From: Actinomycetes bacterium
GTDB taxonomy: Bacteria; Actinomycetota; Actinomycetes; Mycobacteriales; Micromonosporaceae
DNA: 28,445 bases
Direction of reading: 5' to 3'
NCBI GenBank assembly: GCA_021793335.1
Contig: JAJYSW010000007.1
Coordinates: forward strand, 1 to 28,445
In this document: positions 7,034 through 14,426 of the stretch, piece by piece
Position numbering within the stretch: position 1 is the stretch's first letter
Layout: each line of letters starts with the position of its first letter
The notes under the pieces: generated by a model
What the model saw: the letters and a program-made list of their open reading frames with translations, nothing else
What the model was told of the DNA's origin: nothing
Databases searched by the model: none
Made by a program: the position numbers and the translations under genes

Positions 7034-8365
7034 ATGAACACCGTTCTGGCAGACCGCTTCGTGCTTCACGCCGAGATCGCGCGCGGCGCGGTCGGCATCG
7101 TGTGGCGGGGGATCGACCAGATCACCGGTGCGGCCGTCGCCGTGAAGGTCATCCGCGAGGAGCTGCGCGAAGAACCCGAGATCGTCGAGAGCTTCTTCGC
7201 CGAAGCCGAGATCCTCAACGCCATCGAACACCCCGGTGTCATCGGCGTGCGCGACTTCATCGCCACCGATACGACCCTGGCCATCGTCCTCGAATTCGTC
7301 GAAGGCTCCGATCTGCGCGAGCACCTCCGCCGCCACGGGCCCCTCGGCGCGGCCGAGGCCGCCCGCCGCTGCGCCTTCGCCGCCGAGACCCTCGCCGCGG
7401 TCCACCGCGCCGGTTACCTCCACGGCGACGTCAAACCCGGCAACCTCATGCTCGTCGGCGATGACGCCGTCAAGTTCATCGACTTCGGCATCGCCCGCGC
7501 CGCCGAGTCCACCACGGTGCCCTCCCACGGCACCCCCGAGTACACCGCCCCGGAGGTCGCCGCCGGGGATTCGGCGTGCCCCGGCGTCGACAACTATGCG
7601 CTCGGACTGGTCCTATACGAGTCGCTCACCGGCCGCAGCGCCTACCGGGGCGGCTCGATCACGGACGTGCTCGACCGCCACCTGGCCAAGATCCCCGTCA
7701 AGCCCGCCGGAGTGGACACCGAGCTGTGGGCGGTCGTCGAGACGCTCCTCTCGCTCGACCCGAGTGGACGCGGCGACCTCGACGCGATCGCAGCCGAACT
7801 TCGGCGGCTCGCCCCAGGGCTGCCCGAGCGGGCGACCGCCCCGATCGAGCCGGAGCTGCGCGACCGCGGCGCTTCGGCCCCGGTCGTGTACGCGCCGGTC
7901 ACACCGCCACTGACCGAGCCCGTGCCGCCGGTCGCGACGCCGGAGACCGGGCGCTCGAAGCGCCGCGGGCTGGCGTTCGTCGGACTCGGCGCCGCGGGCC
8001 TGCTCGCCGCCGCCGCGTTCATCCTCTTTACTCTCCAAGGCGTCGAAGGTGACGATGGCGCCGACGTGGCCGATCCGTCCCCAACGGTCGAATTCACCGA
8101 ACCCGGCGAGCAGTCCGATCCCTCTGTGGAGCCCACCGAACCGTCTGAAGACGAGCCCGAGGTCGAGGGCGACGAGCCCGCAGCGGAGACCCCGACGCCG
8201 GGACCGCAAGGGACCGAGCCGGATAGCGACGCTCCCGGGGGCGAAACTAGCGACATGTCCGATTCGGAGGGCCTCCCGGATGGCGCAGATGGATCCAATG
8301 AGGGCGATTCGATGGACCAGTTCCCCGGGGCCGATATGATCGGCTCCCCTATGCCGGGCGCCTGA
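7034..8365 (+). CDS. Membrane Ser/Thr protein kinase, non-RD type
   Basis: 443 aa. The kinase domain fills about residues 1-260: glycine loop ARGAVGIVW, K38 in AVKV, helix C E57, catalytic loop HGDVKPGN (D132, K134, N137), DFG at 150-152, and YTAPEV. The Arg before the catalytic Asp (HRD) is Gly here, making it a non-RD kinase, although D132 is intact. A proline-rich linker leads to a membrane helix (about 313-336) and an acidic Pro/Thr/Ser-rich extracellular tail without PASTA repeats. ATG 7034 has GGAGGAG at 7022-7028; the upstream extension of this frame is not coding. It is divergent from the PP2C phosphatase, a likely functional partner. The signal sensed is unknown. Confidence 0.95.
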   Translation: MNTVLADRFVLHAEIARGAVGIVWRGIDQITGAAVAVKVIREELREEPEIVESFFAEAEILNAIEHPGVIGVRDFIATDTTLAIVLEFVEGSDLREHLRRHGPLGAAEAARRCAFAAETLAAVHRAGYLHGDVKPGNLMLVGDDAVKFIDFGIARAAESTTVPSHGTPEYTAPEVAAGDSACPGVDNYALGLVLYESLTGRSAYRGGSITDVLDRHLAKIPVKPAGVDTELWAVVETLLSLDPSGRGDLDAIAAELRRLAPGLPERATAPIEPELRDRGASAPVVYAPVTPPLTEPVPPVATPETGRSKRRGLAFVGLGAAGLLAAAAFILFTLQGVEGDDGADVADPSPTVEFTEPGEQSDPSVEPTEPSEDEPEVEGDEPAAETPTPGPQGTEPDSDAPGGETSDMSDSEGLPDGADGSNEGDSMDQFPGADMIGSPMPGA

Positions 8366-8617
8366 ATGCGATGACGACAGTCGATAATGCTCCGTAGCTA
8401 GAGCGCGACACTGCGTTTCGCAATTCATTGAGGCGATCGGGATCACATGCTTGGGATTCTCCAAACGCGCGTTGTGCCGGACTATGCGATTTGGTTCGAT
8501 TCATAAGCCGGGCAACGAGAACGTTGAACTACACGAAAGTATGCATTGGCAACGGTCAATCGACACATTGGAGCTGTCCACTTGTCAGAACAGCATCCAC
8601 ATGGCATCCTGACGGAC
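8366..8617. other. AT-richer intergenic stretch before PadR gene
   Basis: About 250 nt with no convincing gene. Between 8401 and 8580 GC is roughly 47-55 percent by line, well below the neighbouring genes. I see no strong hairpin terminator for the kinase and no clear promoter pair. Confidence 0.4.
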
Positions 8618-9127
8618 ATGGCAGGAAAAGAACTGAACGCAACCTCAGCGGCATTGCTGGGCTTGCTACATGAAGGTCCAATGACCGGTGGGCAACTCAT
8701 GGCGGAGGCGACCCGTCGCCTTGGTCCGTACTGGACCATGACGCGCTCCCAGGTCTACCGCGAACTCCCGGCACTGGCCGAAGCGGGCCTCGTCCGCGTC
8801 GGCAAGCCGGGCCCGCGCGCTTCAGTGCCTTATACGATCAGTGCCAACGGCAAGCGCGCCTTCACCCGCTGGCTCAACGAGCCGGCCCGCATCGGCCAGC
8901 TGCGCGACCCCGTCGCGCTGCGCACGGCCTTCACCGACTACATGGCGGCCGACACCGTGGACGACATGTTCGCCGACGCCACCGAGCAGCACCAGGAGGC
9001 CCTCGCCGAGGCCCGGGCCGCGGCCCGGGAGTACGCCGGCGAAGACGCCGGAGCCGCGGCGGCCATGGAATTCGCGGTCGGCTACCACCGGTCCGCGCTC
9101 AACTGGCTCAAGAAGCGCACCGCTTAG
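8618..9127 (+). CDS. PadR family transcriptional regulator
   Basis: 169 aa from ATG 8618. The PadR winged helix is recognisable: LNATSAALLGLLHEGPMTGG, then WTMTRSQVYRELPALAEAGLV and KPGPRASVPYTISANGKRAF. The C-terminal part (RTAFTDYMAADTVDDMF onward) is a helical dimerisation region of the Vir-like type. PadR proteins usually repress efflux or stress genes near them, but both neighbours are housekeeping genes, so the target is unclear. The start is uncertain: an in-frame TTG at 8582 has TGGAG upstream and gives 181 aa; ATG 8618 fits family length but has only a weak site. It ends in TAG and is followed by a hairpin. Confidence 0.88.
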   Translation: MAGKELNATSAALLGLLHEGPMTGGQLMAEATRRLGPYWTMTRSQVYRELPALAEAGLVRVGKPGPRASVPYTISANGKRAFTRWLNEPARIGQLRDPVALRTAFTDYMAADTVDDMFADATEQHQEALAEARAAAREYAGEDAGAAAAMEFAVGYHRSALNWLKKRTA

Positions 9128-9178
9128 CCTCAAGCACTCAGCGGCAGCGCATACCGTACAAGCATGTACCTCAAGCAC

Positions 9179-9220
9179 GGAACGGGACGCGGGACCACAT
9201 CCGGTCCAGCGTCCCGTTTC
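9179..9220 (+). terminator. Long hairpin after PadR gene
   Basis: AACGGGACGC (9181-9190) pairs with GCGTCCCGTT (9209-9218), extended by a G-U and a G-C pair at the base. An inner GGACC/GGTCC helix (9192-9196 with 9203-9207) closes the top. It separates padR from prfB. Confidence 0.65.
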
Positions 9221-9241
9221 GTATGAGCACGAATACAGGCG

Positions 9242-9247
9242 TACCCT
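9242..9247 (+). promoter_or_regulatory. -10 box for leaderless prfB
   Basis: TACCCT ends 8 nt before GTG 9256, and no Shine-Dalgarno is present between it and the start. No clear -35 box. Confidence 0.45.
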
Positions 9248-9255
9248 GATCTGTT

Positions 9256-10368
9256 GTGACCAGTGTCGATGTTTCCGCCGATCTGCGCGACTTGAAGACG
9301 ACCCTAGCGAGCGTCGAGTCCGTCCTCGACCTGCCGTCGATGCGGCGAGAGAAGAGTGAGCTCGAAGCCGCCGCCGCCGACCCGGGACTGTGGGATGACG
9401 CCGAGCACGCCCAGAAGATCACCTCCCGCCTGTCCTACGTCCAAGCGGAGCTGAACAAGCTCGCGGGCCTGCACGAACGCATGGACGACGTCGAAGTGCT
9501 GTTCGAACTCGCCGACGCCGAAGGCGACGCGAGCGCGCACGCCGAGGCCCTCGCCGAGCTCGACGCGATCCGAGGGGCCGTCGACGAGCTGGAGGTGCGC
9601 ACGCTGCTCTCCGGCGAGTACGACGAACGCAGCTGCGTCCTCTCGGTGCGCTCGGGCGCCGGCGGCGCCGACGCCTGCGACTTCGCCGAGCAGCTCATGC
9701 GCATGTACCTGCGCTGGGCCGAAGCCCACGACTTCGCCACCGAGGTCTACGACATCTCCTACGCCGAAGAGGCCGGCATCCGCTCGGCCACATTCGCCGT
9801 CAACGGCCCCTACGCCTACGGCACCCTCTCGGTCGAGCAGGGCACGCACCGGGTCGTCCGCATCAGCAAATACGACAACCAGGGCCGCCGCCAGACCGGT
9901 TTCGCCGCCGTCGAGGTCGTCCCCGCCTTCGAGCAGACCGACCAGATCGACATCCCCGACGATGAGATCCGCGTCGACGTCTACCGCTCCTCCGGGCCCG
10001 GAGGGCAGGGCGTCAACACCACCGACTCGGCCGTGCGGCTGACGCACCTGCCGACCGGCGTGGTCGTGGCCTGCCAGAACGAGCGCTCGCAGCTCCAGAA
10101 CAAGGCCACCGCCATGAGCGTCCTCAAGGCCAAGCTCCTCCAACTCAAGCGCGAAGAGGAGAAGGCCAAGGTCGACGAGCTGCGCGGCTCGGCCACCGCC
10201 TCCTGGGGCGACCAGATGCGCTCCTACGTCCAGCACCCGTACCAGATGGTCAAGGACCTGCGCACCGGACACGAGACCTCCGACGTCCAAGGCGTGTACG
10301 ACGGCAATATCGACCCGTTCCTGGAGGCCGGCATCCGCTGGCGCCGCAGCGCCGATAAAGCGGCCTAG
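9256..10368 (+). CDS. prfB: Peptide chain release factor 2, with altered codon-recognition motif
   Basis: 370 aa class I release factor that should read UGA and UAA and release peptide from the ribosome. The catalytic GGQ (249-251, in SGPGGQGVNTTDSAVR) is intact, as are the SGAGG and MRMYLRWAE stretches of domain 2. The reading frame is continuous from GTG 9256, with no internal UGA and so no programmed frameshift. The oddity is the anticodon tripeptide: residues 204-206 read SKY (RISKYDNQGRRQTGF) where RF2 normally has SPF, and the nearby TSF is TGF (214-216). Ser204 is kept and Tyr is close to Phe, so activity is plausible. The gene ends in UAG, a codon RF2 does not read. It stands just before ftsEX-M23-smpB-ssrA, a common actinobacterial order. 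Confidence 0.96.
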   Translation: MTSVDVSADLRDLKTTLASVESVLDLPSMRREKSELEAAAADPGLWDDAEHAQKITSRLSYVQAELNKLAGLHERMDDVEVLFELADAEGDASAHAEALAELDAIRGAVDELEVRTLLSGEYDERSCVLSVRSGAGGADACDFAEQLMRMYLRWAEAHDFATEVYDISYAEEAGIRSATFAVNGPYAYGTLSVEQGTHRVVRISKYDNQGRRQTGFAAVEVVPAFEQTDQIDIPDDEIRVDVYRSSGPGGQGVNTTDSAVRLTHLPTGVVVACQNERSQLQNKATAMSVLKAKLLQLKREEEKAKVDELRGSATASWGDQMRSYVQHPYQMVKDLRTGHETSDVQGVYDGNIDPFLEAGIRWRRSADKAA

Positions 10369-10418
10369 GGCCTTGGTACGGGCGCTGTCCGGCTCGCTCG
10401 CCCGCTCACTGCGTTCTC

Positions 10419-10454
10419 GGGCCTCCCGGGCCCGGCGTCGGACCTGGGAGGCCC
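10419..10454 (+). terminator. Hairpin after prfB
   Basis: GGGCCTCCC (10419-10427) pairs with GGGAGGCCC (10446-10454), extended inward by three more pairs including one G-U. There is no T tract. It may end prfB transcription. Confidence 0.5.
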
Positions 10455-10572
10455 CTCGCCTTATGGGCGGGTAGACGGCCTGGAGCACCGCCCCGCCCCG
10501 TGTCCTCGGACATGCCCGAGGGCGATGCGCCCGTATGGCGCGGTGCCCGCCGCCGCGGCGCACGGGCCGAGG

Positions 10573-10645
10573 GACTATGAGACATCTCATGGGCCACGTG
10601 ACCATAGTCGCTTCATCCGTTCGGGCGAAATCGTTTCGTCACCCG
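10573..10645. promoter_or_regulatory. Cluster of inverted repeats upstream of ftsE
   Basis: The 376-nt gap between prfB and ftsE holds no gene. It contains GACTATG (10573-10579) inverted at 10603-10609, an overlapping ATGAGACATCTCAT palindrome (10577-10590), the palindrome CACGTG inside 10595-10600, and TCGGGCGAAA (10621-10630) facing TTTCG-TCA-CCCGA (10634-10645). These could be operators for ftsEX or RNA structure. No regulator is identifiable. Confidence 0.4.
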
Positions 10646-10731
10646 ACCGCAGGCGGGACATATGAGCCGTAAGTGCCACGGTATGCCACGCATGTACTGG
10701 AGCCGCCCGAGCGGCGCACTGCTTCGGCGGC

Positions 10732-10737
10732 TAGACT
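10732..10737 (+). promoter_or_regulatory. -10 box for leaderless ftsE
   Basis: TAGACT ends 7 nt before GTG 10745, with no ribosome-binding site between. The spacing supports GTG 10745 as the true start. Confidence 0.5.
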
Positions 10738-10744
10738 CCGCCTC

Positions 10745-11425
10745 GTGATTCAGCTCGAGGGCGTAACCAAGCACTACCCCCGATCGAACCGCCCGTCGAC
10801 CGAGGACATCAACGTCTTCATCGACAAGGGCGAGTTCGTCTTCTTCATCGGTCCGACCGGTGCGGGGAAGTCCACGATCATCAAGCTGCTGCTGCGCGAA
10901 GAGGTCCCCGACAAGGGCAAGATCACCGTCGGCGACATCGACGTGACCAAGCTGCGGCGATGGAAGGTGCCGGCCTACCGGCGCAGCATCGGCTGCGTGT
11001 TCCAGGACTTCCGGCTCCTGCCGAACCGCACCGCCGCCGAGAACGTCGCGTTCGCGCTCGAAGTGATCGGCAAGCCCCGGTCGGTGGCCCGGCGGGTCGT
11101 CCCCGAAGTCCTCGAATTGGTCGGACTCGGCGGCAAGGAACACCGCTACCCTCACGAGCTGTCCGGCGGCGAACAGCAGCGCGTGGCCGTGGCGCGCGCG
11201 TTCGTCAACCGCCCGCTGCTGCTCCTGGCCGATGAGCCCACCGGTAACCTCGACCCCGACACCTCGATCGAGATCATGCGGCTCCTCGACCGCATCAGCC
11301 GGACCGGCACCACCATCGTCATGGTCACCCACGACTCCAACATCGTGAACCAGATGCGCCGTCGCGTCATCGAGATCGAGAACGGCCAGATCGTCCGTGA
11401 CCAGGCTCGCGGCGTCTACGGCTAA
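10745..11425 (+). CDS. ftsE: Cell division ATP-binding protein FtsE
   Basis: 226 aa ABC ATPase. Walker A is GPTGAGKST (36-44), the signature is LSGGEQQRVAVARAF, Walker B runs LLLADEPTGNLDP, and the H-loop is VTHDSNIV. FtsE couples ATP hydrolysis, through FtsX, to activation of a periplasmic or wall hydrolase at the septum; it is not a true transporter. GTG 10745 gives the normal family N-terminus (IQLEGVTKHY) and fits the -10 spacing. It ends in TAA, the only complete gene here that does. ftsX begins 23 nt later and the coiled-coil M23 protein follows, completing the module. Confidence 0.97.
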   Translation: MIQLEGVTKHYPRSNRPSTEDINVFIDKGEFVFFIGPTGAGKSTIIKLLLREEVPDKGKITVGDIDVTKLRRWKVPAYRRSIGCVFQDFRLLPNRTAAENVAFALEVIGKPRSVARRVVPEVLELVGLGGKEHRYPHELSGGEQQRVAVARAFVNRPLLLLADEPTGNLDPDTSIEIMRLLDRISRTGTTIVMVTHDSNIVNQMRRRVIEIENGQIVRDQARGVYG

Positions 11426-11448
11426 GCGGAAGGCAGAGAACAGAGCAC

Positions 11449-12324
11449 ATGCGCGCGAAGTACGTGATGTCCGAGGTCTTCCTCGGACTGTGGCGCAACA
11501 TCTCCATGACCGTCGCGATGATCATCACCATGGCGGTGTCGTTGACGATGTTGGGAGCCGGCCTGCTGCTGTACAACCAGGTCGACGTCATCGAGGAGTA
11601 CTACCAGACCAACCTCGAGGTGGTCATCTACCTGGAGCGCGACGTGAGCGAGGAGGTCACGGCGCAGATCGAGTCGGATCTCAAGTCGAGTGAATACGTC
11701 GCCCAGGTTGAGTACGAGTCGAAGGAAGACGCCTGGAAGCGGTTCCAGGAGACCTTCGAGAAATCTCCCGACCTGGTCGCCTCGGTGAGCGCGGAGGTCC
11801 TTCCGGCCGCGTTCCGCATCAAGATGAAGGACATCGACGACGCCGATGAACTCATCGCCCAATTCGCCGATCGCGAGGGCGTCTACCAGGCCACGAACCA
11901 GAAAGAGATCCTCCAGCAGGTCTTCGACATCCTCGGCGGCGCTCAGCGCCTGACGCTCATCGTGGCGCTCGTCCAGGGCATCGCGGCCCTGATGCTGGTG
12001 GCCAACACGATCCAGGTCGCCGCCTACTCGCGGCGTCGTGAAGTGGCGATCATGAAGCTGGTCGGCGCCCCGAACTGGTTCGTGCAGGCCCCGTTCGTCC
12101 TGGAGGCGGTCTTCGCCGGCGTCATCGGCGCCCTGTTCGCCTTCGGCACCTTGATCGCCGCGAAGATCTTCGTCATCGACGGCCAGTTCGCGGACCTGTT
12201 CAGTCTGATGCCGCCGGTCGAATGGCGCTCGGTGCTGCTCCTGCTGCCGATCCTGGCCGGGGTTTCCGCGGTGATCTCCGCGATCACTGCATGGATCACC
12301 CTCAGATTCAACATAAAGGTGTGA
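11449..12324 (+). CDS. ftsX: Cell division protein FtsX, permease-like
   Basis: 291 aa membrane protein. The first helix (about residues 18-42) is followed by an extracellular domain of about 120 residues, which in this family binds the wall hydrolase, and then three further helices. Recognisable features are LFDILGG-like FDILGGAQRLTLIVALVQG and the cytoplasmic RRREVAIMKLVGA loop after the second helix. ATG 11449 lies 23 nt after ftsE and is probably cotranscribed with it; the only ribosome-site candidates are weak purine runs. The M23 peptidase gene 70 nt downstream is the likely activated partner, as FtsEX activates RipC in mycobacteria. Confidence 0.95.
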   Translation: MRAKYVMSEVFLGLWRNISMTVAMIITMAVSLTMLGAGLLLYNQVDVIEEYYQTNLEVVIYLERDVSEEVTAQIESDLKSSEYVAQVEYESKEDAWKRFQETFEKSPDLVASVSAEVLPAAFRIKMKDIDDADELIAQFADREGVYQATNQKEILQQVFDILGGAQRLTLIVALVQGIAALMLVANTIQVAAYSRRREVAIMKLVGAPNWFVQAPFVLEAVFAGVIGALFAFGTLIAAKIFVIDGQFADLFSLMPPVEWRSVLLLLPILAGVSAVISAITAWITLRFNIKV

Positions 12325-12380
12325 TTTCACCCTAATGGGGTAGCTTGTCTTGAATTACCGAAGATCTGTCATTGGCGGAT

Positions 12381-12386
12381 TACCTT
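12381..12386 (+). promoter_or_regulatory. -10 box for leaderless M23 peptidase gene
   Basis: TACCTT ends 8 nt before ATG 12395 and no Shine-Dalgarno is seen. If real, the peptidase has its own promoter besides any read-through from ftsEX. A second candidate, TAGCTT, is at 12341-12346. Confidence 0.4.
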
Positions 12387-12394
12387 CGTGCCCT

Positions 12395-13735
12395 ATGAGC
12401 ACAGCGTTCACACGAATTCGAATACGAAGCCGTGGGCGAGGTGACGGGTGGAAGGGACGAATCGGTTTGCTGCTCGTGGCCCTGCTCTTCGGAGCGGCCG
12501 CGAGCAGTCCTGTTTCAGGGCACGGTTCACAGGAAGAGCTCGACGACGTCGAACGGGAGAAGGCCATCATGGCCGCCCAGCTCGAAGGCGCCGCCGAGGA
12601 GGTACAAGAGGCCGGGCAGATCCTGGCCGAGGCCGAGGCCCTGCTGCCGGAGGCCGAGCGGGCCGTCGCCGAGGCCGAAGGGCGGGTGGCCGCGGCCGAG
12701 GCCATAGCCACCGAAGCGGCGCAGCGGGCCGAAGCGGCCCGCGAGGCACTCGAAGCGGCCGAGGCCGAGTTCGAGGCCGCGGCGGCCGCCGTCGAAGCGG
12801 CCCGGAACAATCGGATCGCAGTGCTCACCGCCACCTACCGCGGTGCCGAACTGCTCACCATCGACGCGATTCTCGCCTCTGAGGACACGTCTCAGGCCCT
12901 CGACCGGCTCACCTATCTGGAATTCATGATCGAAGGCAAGAACCGCACGGTCGAGGAGATCACGCTCCACCGCAGGGTCGCGGCCAACGCCGAAGGGGCC
13001 GCCTCGCTCGCCGAGGCCGAGGCCGCCGACGCCAGGACCGCGGCCGATGAGGCCCTGATCGCGGCCCAGGAGCGTTACCGGGAGGCCGAGGTCGCCCGGG
13101 AGACCGTCACGCAGCTCGTCGTCGATCGCACCGATGCGCTGGCCGTCGCCGAGGCCGCCGAGGCCGAGGCCCAGGCCGAGTACGAAGCGCTCGAAACCGA
13201 GTCCGAGCGACTCGCCGACGCCCTGCGCGCGATCAACGACGCCAGAGCGGCCGAGGGCGCCGACGAGGCCGAGACGGCGGGTGCGGTCGCCGATTCCGGC
13301 GAGGCGGCGTCCTCGTCGTCTTCCCCCGGCTCGTCCTCAGGGTTCGTGCAGCCGGTCAGCGGCTGGAAATCCTCGGACTTCGGGTGGCGACGCCACCCCA
13401 TCTACGGCACCGACCGTTTCCACGGCGGCACCGACTTCGCCGCGGGAGAGGGGTCGACGGTCTACGCCGCCCAGTCTGGCACCGTGGTCTCCGCCGGCTG
13501 GAACGGCGGCTACGGGATGCTCACCTGCATCAGCCACGGCGACGGCCTGGACACCTGCTATGCACACCAGTCGAGCATCTGGGTGAGCGACGGCCAGCGG
13601 GTCGAGCGGGGCGAGGGGATCGGCGCGGTCGGCTCCACCGGCGCCTCGACCGGTCCGCACCTGCACTTCGAGGTCCGAGAGAACGGCGAACGGGTCGACC
13701 CGCTGGGGTATTTGCCGTCCTGTCTGTGCCGTTGA
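12395..13735 (+). CDS. Secreted coiled-coil M23 (LytM) peptidase, FtsEX partner
   Basis: 446 aa. A basic N-terminus and hydrophobic helix (about 23-38) form a signal peptide. Residues about 45-300 are an Ala/Glu-rich coiled coil in two arms, then a Ser-rich linker, then the LytM domain (about 320-446). Zinc and catalytic residues are present: H343 and D347 in HGGTDF, H391 in CYAH, and H422/H424 in GPHLHFEV, so it should be an active peptidoglycan endopeptidase rather than a degenerate activator. The architecture matches EnvC/RipC-type partners of FtsEX. Four cysteines are present, two flanking the active site (TCISHGDGLDTC) and two at the C-terminus (CLC). ATG 12395 is preferred over TTG 12350 because it leaves a normal signal peptide. 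Confidence 0.9.
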   Translation: MSTAFTRIRIRSRGRGDGWKGRIGLLLVALLFGAAASSPVSGHGSQEELDDVEREKAIMAAQLEGAAEEVQEAGQILAEAEALLPEAERAVAEAEGRVAAAEAIATEAAQRAEAAREALEAAEAEFEAAAAAVEAARNNRIAVLTATYRGAELLTIDAILASEDTSQALDRLTYLEFMIEGKNRTVEEITLHRRVAANAEGAASLAEAEAADARTAADEALIAAQERYREAEVARETVTQLVVDRTDALAVAEAAEAEAQAEYEALETESERLADALRAINDARAAEGADEAETAGAVADSGEAASSSSSPGSSSGFVQPVSGWKSSDFGWRRHPIYGTDRFHGGTDFAAGEGSTVYAAQSGTVVSAGWNGGYGMLTCISHGDGLDTCYAHQSSIWVSDGQRVERGEGIGAVGSTGASTGPHLHFEVRENGERVDPLGYLPSCLCR

Positions 13736-13760
13736 CCGTCAGGGCCTGCGAATATAAGCG

Positions 13761-13789
13761 TCGACATACATTTGTTCGATCGTTAAGCT
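13761..13789 (+). promoter_or_regulatory. Promoter for leaderless smpB
   Basis: TCGACA (13761-13766) and TAAGCT (13784-13789) are 17 nt apart, the best -35/-10 pair in the window. The -10 box ends 6 nt before GTG 13796, consistent with a leaderless mRNA. Confidence 0.65.
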
Positions 13790-13795
13790 TGGCAC

Positions 13796-14299
13796 GTGTC
13801 CAAGAAGAAGCAGCCGAAGGTCAAACATTCCGGCCCCGAACGCACCGTCGTGACCACGAATCGTAAAGCGCGGTACGATTACGACATCCTGGACACTTAT
13901 GAGGCCGGGCTGGTCCTGTCCGGGACCGAGGTCAAGGCGCTGCGCCAGGGCAGAGGCAACATCGTCGACGCCTACGCCGAGATCTACAACGGCGAGGCGC
14001 GCGTGCACAACTTCCACATCCCCGAGTACGACCACGGGACCTGGACGAACCACCCGCCGCGGCGCATCCGCAAGCTCCTGCTGAACCGCGGTGAGATCGA
14101 CAGGCTCAGGCCCAAGCTCGACGAGGCCGGTCTGACGCTGGTGCCGATGTCGGTGTACTTCCAGAACGGTTGGGCGAAGATGGAGCTCGGCCTGGCCCGG
14201 GGCCGCAAGACCTATGACAAGCGCCAGGCCATCGCCAAGCGCGAGGCCGACCGCGAGATCGAACGAGCCGCCGGCAGGGCCGCCAAGCGCGGCCAGTAG
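13796..14299 (+). CDS. smpB: SsrA-binding protein SmpB
   Basis: 167 aa tmRNA-binding protein that brings tmRNA into stalled ribosomes. Family motifs include NRKARYDYDILDTYEAGL, LSGTEVKALRQGR, DAYAEI and ARGRKTYDKRQ, with a basic C-terminal tail that enters the mRNA channel. GTG 13796 is supported by the promoter ending 6 nt upstream and by the conserved basic N-terminus. The tmRNA gene lies 128 nt downstream, so both halves of trans-translation are together. It ends in TAG. Confidence 0.97.
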   Translation: MSKKKQPKVKHSGPERTVVTTNRKARYDYDILDTYEAGLVLSGTEVKALRQGRGNIVDAYAEIYNGEARVHNFHIPEYDHGTWTNHPPRRIRKLLLNRGEIDRLRPKLDEAGLTLVPMSVYFQNGWAKMELGLARGRKTYDKRQAIAKREADREIERAAGRAAKRGQ

Positions 14300-14426
14300 A
14301 CCGGGAATATCCCGACCGCCCTCGCCGTTGGAAGAAGAGGCGGGCGCGATATCCAGTGGCTCCCGCCGAGGGAACTGAGCTAGCATTGCTGAGGTACAAC
14401 TGAACAGGGGTATCTCACCTCAACCG

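Noticed and set aside
9256..10368. Programmed frameshift in prfB
   Set aside because: The frame is continuous from GTG 9256 with a normal N-terminus and no internal UGA near codon 26.
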